A stretch of 7,054 nucleotides of DNA, taken from positions 1 through 7,054 of the forward strand of contig JBIICS010000144.1 in assembly GCA_044238735.1 (NCBI GenBank), given 5' to 3'. The notes under the pieces were generated by a model. That model searched no databases and had not been told where the DNA came from. It saw only the letters and a program-made list of their open reading frames with translations. The position numbers and the translations under genes are program-made. This document shows, one piece after another, positions 1 to 5,220 of this stretch (positions within the stretch are counted from its first letter, which is position 1; each line of letters begins with the position of its first letter). This DNA comes from JBIICS01 sp044238735. GTDB lineage: Bacteria > Bacteroidota > Bacteroidia > UBA4408.

Positions 1-1
1 T

Positions 2-259
2 GCTATCGGTTCTGATAAACTAAAATTAAGCATGATAAGTAACCGCGGAATTAAAGTATGGCCTAACGGAATGCAAGAAACTTTTTGCACTGATCACTGG
101 AGATGCCGCTTTAAACCAAGCTCTGAAGTTTTGGTAAGTCAAAAAGAAATTATTGAAATACTAAACAATGCATTATCTAATAATGTAGATGTTATAAAAA
201 CTGAGAACTTATACAATTTTGAAGGCAAACCGGCTTACTCTCTAGGTCAGGGACAATAA
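2..259 (+). CDS. icd: NADP-dependent isocitrate dehydrogenase, C-terminal end (partial)
   Basis: The frame is open from the left edge and ends at TAA, giving the last 85 residues of a protein whose start lies outside the window. Visible motifs are AIGSDKLKLSMISNRG, KVWPNG, ETFCTDHWRCRF and a terminal KTENLYNFEG...YSLGQGQ. These match what I know of the C-terminal domain of the long (about 480-500 residue) bacterial isocitrate dehydrogenases of the Thermus/Rickettsia type. That enzyme oxidatively decarboxylates isocitrate to 2-oxoglutarate in the cytoplasmic TCA cycle. The catalytic residues lie upstream and cannot be checked. An ATG at 32 is in frame, but it is internal because the homologous sequence continues upstream of it. 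This looks like a chromosomal housekeeping gene, and no link to its neighbours is evident. NADP specificity is inferred from the family. Confidence 0.85.
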   Translation, partial: AIGSDKLKLSMISNRGIKVWPNGMQETFCTDHWRCRFKPSSEVLVSQKEIIEILNNALSNNVDVIKTENLYNFEGKPAYSLGQGQ

Positions 260-273
260 TTAATTAACCCTAA

Positions 274-330
274 AAGGTGTTAATCAATTATGTTCAGCAA
301 TTTATGCTATCATTTATTGATTAGCACCTT
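274..330 (+). repeat. 15-bp inverted repeat (hairpin) after the isocitrate dehydrogenase gene
   Basis: The left arm AAGGTGTTAATCAAT (274-288) pairs with the right arm ATTGATTAGCACCTT (316-330) over 15 positions, with a single G-U wobble. The 27-base loop can form a further small AGCA/TGCT stem. The hairpin sits 15 bases after the icd stop and about 16 bases before the next likely start. It is followed by ATTTAAAAAAAAT, an A-tract rather than a T-tract, so it is not a textbook intrinsic terminator for + strand transcripts. It may protect the 3' end of the icd mRNA, end transcription in another way, or act as a leader structure for the next gene. Confidence 0.6.
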
Positions 331-346
331 ATTTAAAAAAAATGTT

Positions 347-598
347 ATGGATTCTTACAAATTTAATATGATACAAGGGAAATTTAAAAAAGAAGATGCG
401 CTGGAGATTCTAACTAAAATTATAGATGTTAAGGTAAAATTTCATGAGGATAAGATAAGGCTTTCTGATAACGAAGAAGATATTAAAATGCGTGAAAACA
501 GAATAAAAGATCTACAACGCCATTTATATGAAGCCCGCATATACATCAGTAAAAAGGGTAATATGGCAGAAATTGAGGGATTTATAAAAATTCAGTAA
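347..598 (+). CDS. small conserved hypothetical protein, charged and helical
   Basis: This is an 83-residue protein beginning MDSYKFNMIQGKFKKEDALE and ending at TAA. The pattern 'F..I.G.F...DA.EIL..II..K..FH..KI' followed by a highly charged helical stretch (ENRIKDLQRHLYEAR) resembles a family of short uncharacterised proteins common in Bacteroidota. I do not know a function. There is no signal peptide or membrane segment, and the C-terminal half could form a short coiled coil. An ATG at 290 is in the same frame, but it lies in the loop of the preceding hairpin and would add a hydrophobic, unrelated-looking leader, so the ATG at 347 is preferred. A further ATG at 368 is possible. The next gene begins 27 bases downstream in the same frame, so the two may be co-transcribed. 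Confidence 0.65.
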   Translation: MDSYKFNMIQGKFKKEDALEILTKIIDVKVKFHEDKIRLSDNEEDIKMRENRIKDLQRHLYEARIYISKKGNMAEIEGFIKIQ

Positions 599-625
599 GC
601 TATCTTAAGAAAAAGGTTTACAATT

Positions 626-1468
626 TTGAATCTATATGATAAAAATAGAAAATTACTTATAGTTACAAAGCACGGTAAAGAGGAGGTTATTCAATCTCCT
701 TTTTTTAATGAATTTGGTTTACAAAGCATTGTATCTACTAAATTTGATACTGATATACTTGGTACCTTTTCGGGTGAAAAAGAACGAATACAATCTGCGA
801 ATGAAACAGCACTCCAAAAATGCAAAAAGGCTTTAGAAGATGAACCCAACGACTTTGCGGTTTCGAGTGAAGGTTCATTTGGCCCTCATCCATCAAATCC
901 TTTTATAGTTGCTAATGAAGAGGTTCTATGTTTTTATGAGCCTAAAAATAATCTCGAAATTTTTGCCAAGGAAATTACAACTGAAACCAATTATAATAGT
1001 GCACTTGTTAAAAATTGGAATGAACTCTATGTTTTTGCGCAGAAAGCCCTTTTTCCAAGTCATGGTTTAATTTTAAAAGAACCGTCCTCGTTACATATAA
1101 TAGCAAAAGGAATAAATAACTGGGAAGATCTGGAATTAATCTATAATACTAACAACAAGAAAATCGACTCGCTTATAGTAGAAACAGATATGAGAGCTCA
1201 TCTGAATCCAACACGAATGAAGCAAATTTCCAAATGTGTTAGTAAATTAATTGATACACTAAAATCATGTTGCCCAAAATGCAATACTCCCGGGTTTGTA
1301 ATTAATAATTATGAAGAAGGCCTTCCATGCCGACTTTGCGAAAGATCAACACGATCTATATTAAAAACTATCTGTAAATGTAATTACTGTAATTATGTAG
1401 AAGAAAATTTATATCCTCGTGGCAAGGAATTCGAAGACCCCATGTATTGTGACTATTGCAACCCTTGA
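626..1468 (+). CDS. DUF6671 family protein with C-terminal zinc-ribbon cysteines
   Basis: This is a 280-residue protein of unknown function. In order it shows an N-terminal IVTKHGKEEVI strand, FDTDILGTFSGE (about 40-51), SSEGSFGPHPSNPF (about 80-93), TETNYNSA (about 119-126), FPSHGLIL, and VETDMRAHLNPTRM (about 185-198). The C-terminus is cysteine-rich: CCPKC, GLPCRLCERST, CKCNYCNY and YCDYCNP. The pattern fits DUF6671 as I recall it; the paired cysteines suggest one or two structural zinc sites. The Asp, Glu and His motifs are consistent with an enzyme, but the reaction is not known. The start is unusual: the only plausible initiator is TTG at 626, since in-frame TAA at 596-598 ends the previous gene and no ATG occurs before the conserved N-terminal strand. 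An AAGAAAAAGG stretch about 8 bases upstream could serve as a weak ribosome-binding site. Confidence 0.85.
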   Translation: MNLYDKNRKLLIVTKHGKEEVIQSPFFNEFGLQSIVSTKFDTDILGTFSGEKERIQSANETALQKCKKALEDEPNDFAVSSEGSFGPHPSNPFIVANEEVLCFYEPKNNLEIFAKEITTETNYNSALVKNWNELYVFAQKALFPSHGLILKEPSSLHIIAKGINNWEDLELIYNTNNKKIDSLIVETDMRAHLNPTRMKQISKCVSKLIDTLKSCCPKCNTPGFVINNYEEGLPCRLCERSTRSILKTICKCNYCNYVEENLYPRGKEFEDPMYCDYCNP

Positions 1469-1484
1469 GTAATTATTTAAACGT

Positions 1485-1508
1485 CTTAATAATTTATTAA
1501 GTGCTTTT
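1485..1508 (+). terminator. candidate terminator after the DUF6671 gene
   Basis: CTTAATAA-T-TTATTAAG (1485-1501) is a perfect 8-bp dyad 16 bases after the TGA stop, followed by TGCTTTTTA. The shape fits an intrinsic terminator, but the stem is almost entirely A-T and therefore weak. It sits where two genes converge, the DUF6671 gene on + and the HxlR remnant on -, which supports a role in ending transcription. Confidence 0.4.
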
Positions 1509-1522
1509 TATGTTAAAATCGC

Positions 1523-1583
1523 AATTGAATATTAAATAAAGATTGTATAACAAAGTAGCTAAGCAATATTCAATTACTTTTTC
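1523..1583. terminator. 11-bp inverted repeat between convergent genes, possible bidirectional terminator
   Basis: AATTGAATATT (1523-1533) and AATATTCAATT (1565-1575) are perfect inverted copies separated by 31 bases. The right arm is followed by ACTTTTTCTT on the + strand. The repeat lies between the DUF6671 gene and the end of the HxlR remnant, so it could stop transcripts from either side. The long loop and AT-rich stem make the call tentative; it could equally be a chance dyad in AT-rich DNA. Confidence 0.35.
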
Positions 1584-1608
1584 TTAGCCTCTTTTTTCCT
1601 CTTTTCCT

Positions 1609-1953
1609 TTACTCCAACTCTTCCATAAGCTCTAGACCCTAGTTTCGGATATAATTAACAACCTCTATAGAACGTTTTCCACGCTTGGTTAAACTATACT
1701 CAACCCTTGGAGGAACAACAGCAAAAACCTTTCGATTTACAAATCCAAATTCCTCCAACTCTTGCAACTCCGTAGTTAGCATTTTATGAGTGATGTGCGG
1801 TATTTCTTTCTTTAATTCGCTATAGCGTTTTACATTATCCTTTTAACGCCATAAAATGAGCATTTTCCATGTCTCTCCTATTCTGTCCATAACAAATTCA
1901 ACAGAATTGTAGTATAATTTATTTTTTAAAGGCAATGATATTACAAAGAAATT
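1609..1953 (-). pseudogene. HxlR-family transcriptional regulator, broken by two in-frame stops
   Basis: Read on the minus strand in one frame, this gives SVEFVMDRIGETWKMLILWR, stop, KDNVKRYSELKKEIPHITHK, MLTTELQELEEFGFVNRKVF, AVVPPRVEYSLTKRGKRS, then NYIRN, stop, GLELMEELE and a final TAA at 1609-1611. This is nearly the whole winged-helix HxlR domain of about 110 residues, a DNA-binding family that often senses thiol-reactive or oxidising compounds. The first stop is TAA at 1843-1845, where the family usually has Leu or another hydrophobic residue. The second is TAG at 1639-1641, where Trp is common before GLELM. No frameshift is needed. The usual Cys-Pro before VEFVMDRIG reads Asn-Ser, so the conserved N-terminal cysteine is absent. 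There is no ATG at the expected distance; the nearest option is TTG at about 1951-1953. The left boundary of the original gene is therefore uncertain. The gene faces away from the OsmC operon, the normal place for its regulator. Confidence 0.88.
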
Positions 1954-2497
1954 TATTAGAAAGCATAGTATAACTATTTGCTCAACAAATAAAAATAAAC
2001 CCCATAAAATAATGTACAAAAACGGTAAACTAATTAAACAAAACTTTGCCAAAGAATTTATAACTACTATAAACAATAGAGGTTTAGAGTCTACTATCTT
2101 CCGTTTTAATTATTGGCAAGCCACCAGCGAGGCTAAAAAAAACCGTTTTATTTTCCTTGAAGCGCCCAAACTTTAAAAAGTATCTTTTAATACTATTTAT
2201 CATTACAATGCCCTGCAATTTTGAAAACAATTTGGAAAAATTAAATAGGTTACTCGTAATTGTACTCATATCTTTTATAATTACTTTTGTTTTCGCTATT
2301 ATGAACAGACTAAGTTAAATTAATGAGATTCATTTGAAAACTAAATACAGGATATACCAATGATAGCTCATTGTAACACTATAAAATACTACTCAATAGA
2401 AATATTTAATAAAAAAGAGGTATCCGACAGGACTAAACCCGATACGTATGAATTTTTATACAAATAACTAAACAATTTATAATCTAAAAAAACAACT
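1954..2497. other. 540-base stretch without a convincing gene; possible decayed coding DNA
   Basis: This stretch separates the HxlR remnant from the divergent OsmC gene and is longer than expected for a divergent promoter region. Three + strand readings are open. One runs from 1913 to TAA at 2174-2176 (87 codons, first ATG at 2012), is rich in Lys and Asn and ends FIFLEAPKL. A second, in another frame, runs from 2088 to TAA at 2316-2318 and contains a hydrophobic segment near RLLVIVLISFIITFVFAI. The third is a 35-codon ATG-started reading at 2360-2467. I recognise none of them. The A-over-T bias of the + strand at 1925-2110 is compatible with past coding on that strand. The promoters of the OsmC operon and of the old HxlR gene should also lie here, but I cannot place them with confidence. 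Confidence 0.4.
2360..2467 (+). CDS. possible 35-residue ORF just upstream of the OsmC gene
   Basis: An ATG-started frame begins MIAHCNTIKYYSIEIFNKKE and ends at TAA, 30 bases before the OsmC start. The C-terminal part (VSDRTKPDTYEFLYK) has a composition typical of real protein. No family is recognised, no clear ribosome-binding site is visible, and a 35-codon opening is not rare by chance. It may be a leader peptide, a gene tail left by deletion, or nothing. Confidence 0.2.
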   Translation: MIAHCNTIKYYSIEIFNKKEVSDRTKPDTYEFLYK

Positions 2498-2914
2498 ATG
2501 CAAATTAAAAGAAAATCAACCGCCATTTGGAATGGAACAGGTAAAGATGGTAAAGGAAAATTAACTTCTGAGAGTGGATTATTAAACAACAGCCAATATG
2601 GCTTTCAATCGAGATTTGCTGATGGAATTGGTACTAATCCAGAAGAACTGATTGCTTCAGCTCATGCCGGATGTTTCTCGATGAAACTGGCTTTCAATCT
2701 TCAGGCTGCAGGCTTTGTTGCAGATGAAATAAAAACTGAATGTGAAATTATACTGGAGAATGGCAGTGTTATTAAATCTAATTTACATTTAAATGCCCGA
2801 GTTCCTAATATATCTGCTGATAAATTTTCGGAACTTGTTGCAGATGCCAAAACTAATTGTCCGATTTCTAAACTACTCAATTGTGAAATTAATCTAACAT
2901 CCTCTCTCATTTAA
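2498..2914 (+). CDS. OsmC family peroxiredoxin (hydroperoxide reductase)
   Basis: This is a 138-residue protein, the usual OsmC length. OsmC/Ohr proteins reduce organic hydroperoxides with a reactive cysteine pair in a cytoplasmic homodimer. Both expected cysteines are present: Cys59 in ELIASAHAGCFSMKLAF and Cys121 in KTNCPISKLL. Arg39 and Glu49/Glu50 lie where the family has its activating Arg and Glu. The N-terminal KSTAIWNGTGKDGKG strand and GTNPEELIASAHAGC favour the OsmC subgroup over Ohr. The ATG at 2498 fits the family N-terminus. Only three bases separate its stop from the next ATG, so the two genes are almost certainly co-transcribed. The gene diverges from the broken HxlR regulator, which suggests the operon once answered to oxidative or electrophilic stress; if that repressor is dead, expression may be constitutive. 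Confidence 0.92.
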   Translation: MQIKRKSTAIWNGTGKDGKGKLTSESGLLNNSQYGFQSRFADGIGTNPEELIASAHAGCFSMKLAFNLQAAGFVADEIKTECEIILENGSVIKSNLHLNARVPNISADKFSELVADAKTNCPISKLLNCEINLTSSLI

Positions 2915-2917
2915 AAA

Positions 2918-3535
2918 ATGAAAATAGCGATTATTGGTACAGGTAATGTTGGCGGTGCCTTAGCTACCAAATGGGCTCTTAAGGGTCATCAAATTGTATT
3001 GGGGGTTCGTGATATATCTAATTTTAAAGGTAAAGAACTCTTAAATAACCCAAACACAACTGTAATGAATATAAAGGAGGCAGTTGCTCAATCGGATGTA
3101 ATCTTAATAGCCACTCCCGCCCCTATGGCTATTGATGTTTCAAAATCTTTAGGCAATACCGAAGGTAAAATAATTATAGATTCTATGAATATTATAATGG
3201 GCAGAGGTCCTGAAGGATATACTAATACTACTGATGCCATTATAGCAAATACCCATACCAAGGATGTTGTAAAATGTTTTAATACAACCGGATTTAATAA
3301 TATGGTTAACCCCACCTATCATAATTTGGCAATAGATTTATTTGTGGCGGGCGACAGTATTAAAGGGAAAGAAATGGCAATAAAACTGGCTAAAGATGCC
3401 GGTTTTGCCGAATGCTATGTTGTTGGTGGTAATGATAAGTTTTCTTTAATGGAACAGTTTGCCTGGTTTTGGATTAATCTGGCTATGTTTCAAGGTCAGG
3501 GAAGAGAAATGGCTTTTAAACTATTTAAGCGATAA
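2918..3535 (+). CDS. NAD(P)-binding protein of the F420-dependent NADP oxidoreductase type
   Basis: This is a 205-residue protein with a Rossmann fold at its N-terminus: MKIAIIGTGNVGGALA carries the GxGxxG dinucleotide motif (Gly7, Gly9, Gly12). It is followed by a KGHQIVLGVRD second strand, with Arg after the Gly suggesting an NADP phosphate contact, then SDVILIATPAP and KIIIDSMN. The pattern fits the 'NADP oxidoreductase coenzyme F420-dependent' domain family. Bacteroidota are not known to make F420, so the true substrate is probably another small molecule; this is inference. VKCFNTTGFNNM and FSLMEQFAWFWINLAM, typical of the bacterial members, are present. The gene starts three bases after the OsmC stop and belongs to the same operon. 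It reads through without interruption. Confidence 0.85.
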   Translation: MKIAIIGTGNVGGALATKWALKGHQIVLGVRDISNFKGKELLNNPNTTVMNIKEAVAQSDVILIATPAPMAIDVSKSLGNTEGKIIIDSMNIIMGRGPEGYTNTTDAIIANTHTKDVVKCFNTTGFNNMVNPTYHNLAIDLFVAGDSIKGKEMAIKLAKDAGFAECYVVGGNDKFSLMEQFAWFWINLAMFQGQGREMAFKLFKR

Positions 3536-3580
3536 TTTTTGTATTCGCCTTTTTTTCAATTCAGATATTAAAACGAAACC

Positions 3581-4315
3581 ATGATGAAAATTGCTTTAGT
3601 TACAGGAGCATACAAAGGATTAGGATATGAGTTATGCAGACAACTTGCAAGTATTGGATATCATGTTATTTTAACCGCACGCGATTTAAATAAAGCTAAG
3701 GATGCAAGTGAAATTCTGAAGAAGCAGGGATTAATGGTTTATCCCAAAGCACTTGAAGTAACCAATTAGGAACAAATAACCGAACTTACCAAATGGACCT
3801 ATGAAATGTTTGGAAGAATCGATTTAATTTTAAATAATGCCGGTATAAATCCTAAAGATTATGCCGATAAAACTAAAATGGCCAAAGCTTTTTATATAGA
3901 TAGTTTAGATGCAGACGAAATACTAAATGTAATTCGCACAAACAGCATTGCCCCTTTACTGGTTGTTAAGCATTTTAGGAGTTTACTAAAAAAAAGTGCG
4001 AAACCGCTTGTTATAAATATATCGAGTTGGCTGGGTTCTGTTGCCAATTTAAGTTTTGGAGGCCATTATGGTTATGTAGGCAGCAAGAATTTATTGAATG
4101 TTTTAAATAAATCTATGGCGAACGAATTAAAGAACGATAATATTATTTGTATTAATGTAAATCCCGGTTGGGTAAAAACCGATATGGGAGGTAGTAAAGC
4201 ACAATTTACAACACAAGAGGCTGTTAATCATATTTTAGATAATGTTGTAAAGAAGGTTGATATATCACAAAGTGGAATGTTCTTAAATTTCGACGGAACC
4301 ATCCACCCTTGGTAA
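3581..4315 (+). pseudogene. carbonyl-reductase-like SDR interrupted by one in-frame TAG
   Basis: A 244-codon reading from ATG 3581 to TAA 4313-4315 stays in one frame throughout and is broken only by TAG at 3767-3769 (codon 63). Before the stop is the cofactor motif TGAYKGLGYELCRQL. After it come GRIDLILNNAG (NNAG at about 85-88), RTNSIAPLL with the structural Asn at about 121, INISSWLGS with Ser at about 153, YGYVGSK with Tyr165 and Lys169, and NPGWVKTDMGG. All catalytic residues are intact, and the NPGW.(K/R)TDMGG segment resembles carbonyl reductases that use NADPH to reduce ketones and quinones. The codon context around the stop (EVTN, stop, EQITEL) suggests a single change from CAG, GAG or AAG. 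The gene follows the F420-like gene by 45 bases and likely ends the OsmC operon. It could be a recent nonsense allele, a sequencing error, or a readthrough product; restart at ATG 3806 would lack the cofactor motif. Confidence 0.88.
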
Positions 4316-4345
4316 TACTATTGTACAATAGTAAATTTAATTTTT
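4316..4345 (+). terminator. 18-bp perfect palindrome followed by a T-tract, abutting the SDR stop
   Basis: TACTATTGTACAATAGTA (4316-4333) is a perfect palindrome that begins on the base after the TAA stop. It is followed by AATTTAATTTTT. As RNA it would form a 7-bp stem with a GUAC loop and a short U-rich tail, which fits a terminator for the OsmC operon. The stem is AT-rich. The central TTGTACAA could also be an operator for the photolyase operon, but a terminator is the simpler reading. Confidence 0.5.
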
Positions 4346-4408
4346 GACGCTAAGGAAAATGGCTGCAATTAGCGCAATAAAATAACCTACTTTGGCCTTT
4401 TTTAAATC
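4337..4408 (-). pseudogene. possible short gene remnant with a hydrophobic segment
   Basis: Between TGA (4409-4411) and TAA (4337-4339) on the minus strand, 23 codons read KKAKVGYFIALIAAIFLSV plus flanking residues, like the final transmembrane helix and tail of a small membrane protein. There is no start codon in this frame. It is too short to assign and could be chance, although the Ala/Ile-rich composition is more protein-like than random AT-rich DNA usually gives. Confidence 0.15.
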
Positions 4409-4491
4409 TCATTTAATACTTCAGAATTATAAAGAGTTATTGCTGAATGCTAAGGCATTGGGCAAGGTTATTTCACTTAAACATTATCACT

Positions 4492-4512
4492 GTTAAATTG
4501 TTAATATTTAAC
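4492..4512. promoter_or_regulatory. dyad just upstream of the photolyase cassette
   Basis: GTTAAAT (4492-4498) and ATTTAAC (4506-4512) are perfect 7-bp inverted copies with a 7-base spacer, ending 12 bases before the ATG of the first cassette gene. The position suits an operator or a leader hairpin. No matching regulator gene is in the window, and an AT-rich dyad of this size can arise by chance. Confidence 0.25.
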
Positions 4513-4524
4513 AGATCAATTATT

Positions 4525-5205
4525 ATGAATATTTTATTATTTGGTGCATCAAGCGTTATTGCACAATCAACGGCGATACAACTTTCCGGGTTAGGACACA
4601 ATGTTAAATTAATTTCTACTAAAACACTTGACATTCCCTCCTTTGAAAGTTTTCAGGTAAACTCATACAGTGATGATGATCTTCCCCGGTTTGAAGATCC
4701 TGTTGATGGCTTGGTGTACTTTCCAGGCAGCATCAACCTTAAGCCATTTAATCGGTTAAGCAAAGAAGAATTTTATCATGACTTTGAAATTAATGTTTGG
4801 GGCGCTATAAATATTATACAAAAATACTTGCCATTACTAAAAAAGAGCTCAACAGCAAGTGTTGTACTTATTAGTTCTGTTGCAGCCCAAACCGGCATGA
4901 CATTTCATTCCTCTGTTTCTTTAGCAAAATCGGCACTTGAAGGTTTAACGCGTTCCCTTGCAGCAGAATTTGCTCCTGCAATTCGCTTTAATTGTATTGC
5001 GCCTTCATTAGTACATACTCCTTTAAGCGAAAAATTTATTAATACTCCTGAAAAGACAGAAGCCCTCAAAAGTAGAAATCCATTAAAAAAAATTGGTACT
5101 CCTGAGAATATTGCTGAAGCAATTACATTTTTACTTACTAATCAATCTTCTTGGGTTACCGGACAAGTATTGGCAGTTGATGGCGGGATGGGAGTAATTA
5201 AATAA
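4525..5205 (+). CDS. photolyase-linked SDR without the catalytic tyrosine
   Basis: This is a 226-residue short-chain dehydrogenase/reductase. The cofactor motif is FGASSVIAQ (Gly7-Gln14), a variant with Ala in place of the third Gly. The usual NNAG is replaced by YFPGS. Ser118 in VLISSVAAQ and Lys135 are in place, but the YxxxK tyrosine position, 13 residues after the serine, is Val131 (HSSVSLAKSALEGLTRSLA). The C-terminal part (NCIAPSLVHTPL, NPLKKIG, SSWVTGQ, DGGM) is typical of the fold. Normal proton transfer is therefore unlikely, so it may bind nucleotide without reducing a carbonyl, or act by another mechanism. I recall photolyase-adjacent SDRs with a similar 'FH.S.A.AK' segment, so the loss may mark the subfamily rather than decay. 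ATG 4525 is chosen because it puts the first strand at residue 2; ATG 4447 would add 26 residues resembling nothing. The gene is 15 bases from the flavin reductase gene. Confidence 0.88.
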   Translation: MNILLFGASSVIAQSTAIQLSGLGHNVKLISTKTLDIPSFESFQVNSYSDDDLPRFEDPVDGLVYFPGSINLKPFNRLSKEEFYHDFEINVWGAINIIQKYLPLLKKSSTASVVLISSVAAQTGMTFHSSVSLAKSALEGLTRSLAAEFAPAIRFNCIAPSLVHTPLSEKFINTPEKTEALKSRNPLKKIGTPENIAEAITFLLTNQSSWVTGQVLAVDGGMGVIK

Positions 5206-5220
5206 TTATTAAGATTACAT

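Noticed and set aside
290..346. An in-frame ATG that would lengthen the small hypothetical protein by 19 residues.
   Set aside because: It falls in the loop of a hairpin, and the added residues look like translated non-coding sequence.
1846..2076. A minus-strand frame with ATG at 2076 reading into the HxlR domain, with a very hydrophobic N-terminal half.
   Set aside because: The hydrophobic part reflects A-rich sequence on the other strand and does not resemble an HxlR N-terminus; only the last part, from about 1953 down, is HxlR-like. I did not annotate a membrane-fused regulator.
2084..2269. A 61-codon minus-strand frame in the gap before the OsmC gene.
   Set aside because: No recognisable motif, and it conflicts with + strand readings of similar quality in the same stretch.
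2389..2910. Minus-strand frames opposite the OsmC gene.
   Set aside because: They are antisense to a clear OsmC gene with both catalytic cysteines and show no family features of their own.
3088..3315. A minus-strand frame opposite the F420-like gene.
   Set aside because: It is antisense to a well-supported Rossmann-fold gene; its composition is explained by the coding strand.
3767..3769. Amber codon reassignment or programmed readthrough as the main explanation of the SDR stop.
   Set aside because: Only two internal TAG codons are seen, one in a gene that also has an internal TAA; a nonsense mutation or sequence error is simpler. Kept as a low-interest finding only.
4447..4524. An upstream in-frame ATG that would lengthen the tyrosine-less SDR by 26 residues.
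   Set aside because: SDRs of this type begin directly with the first Rossmann strand (MNILLFGASS), and the added residues have no counterpart in the fold.
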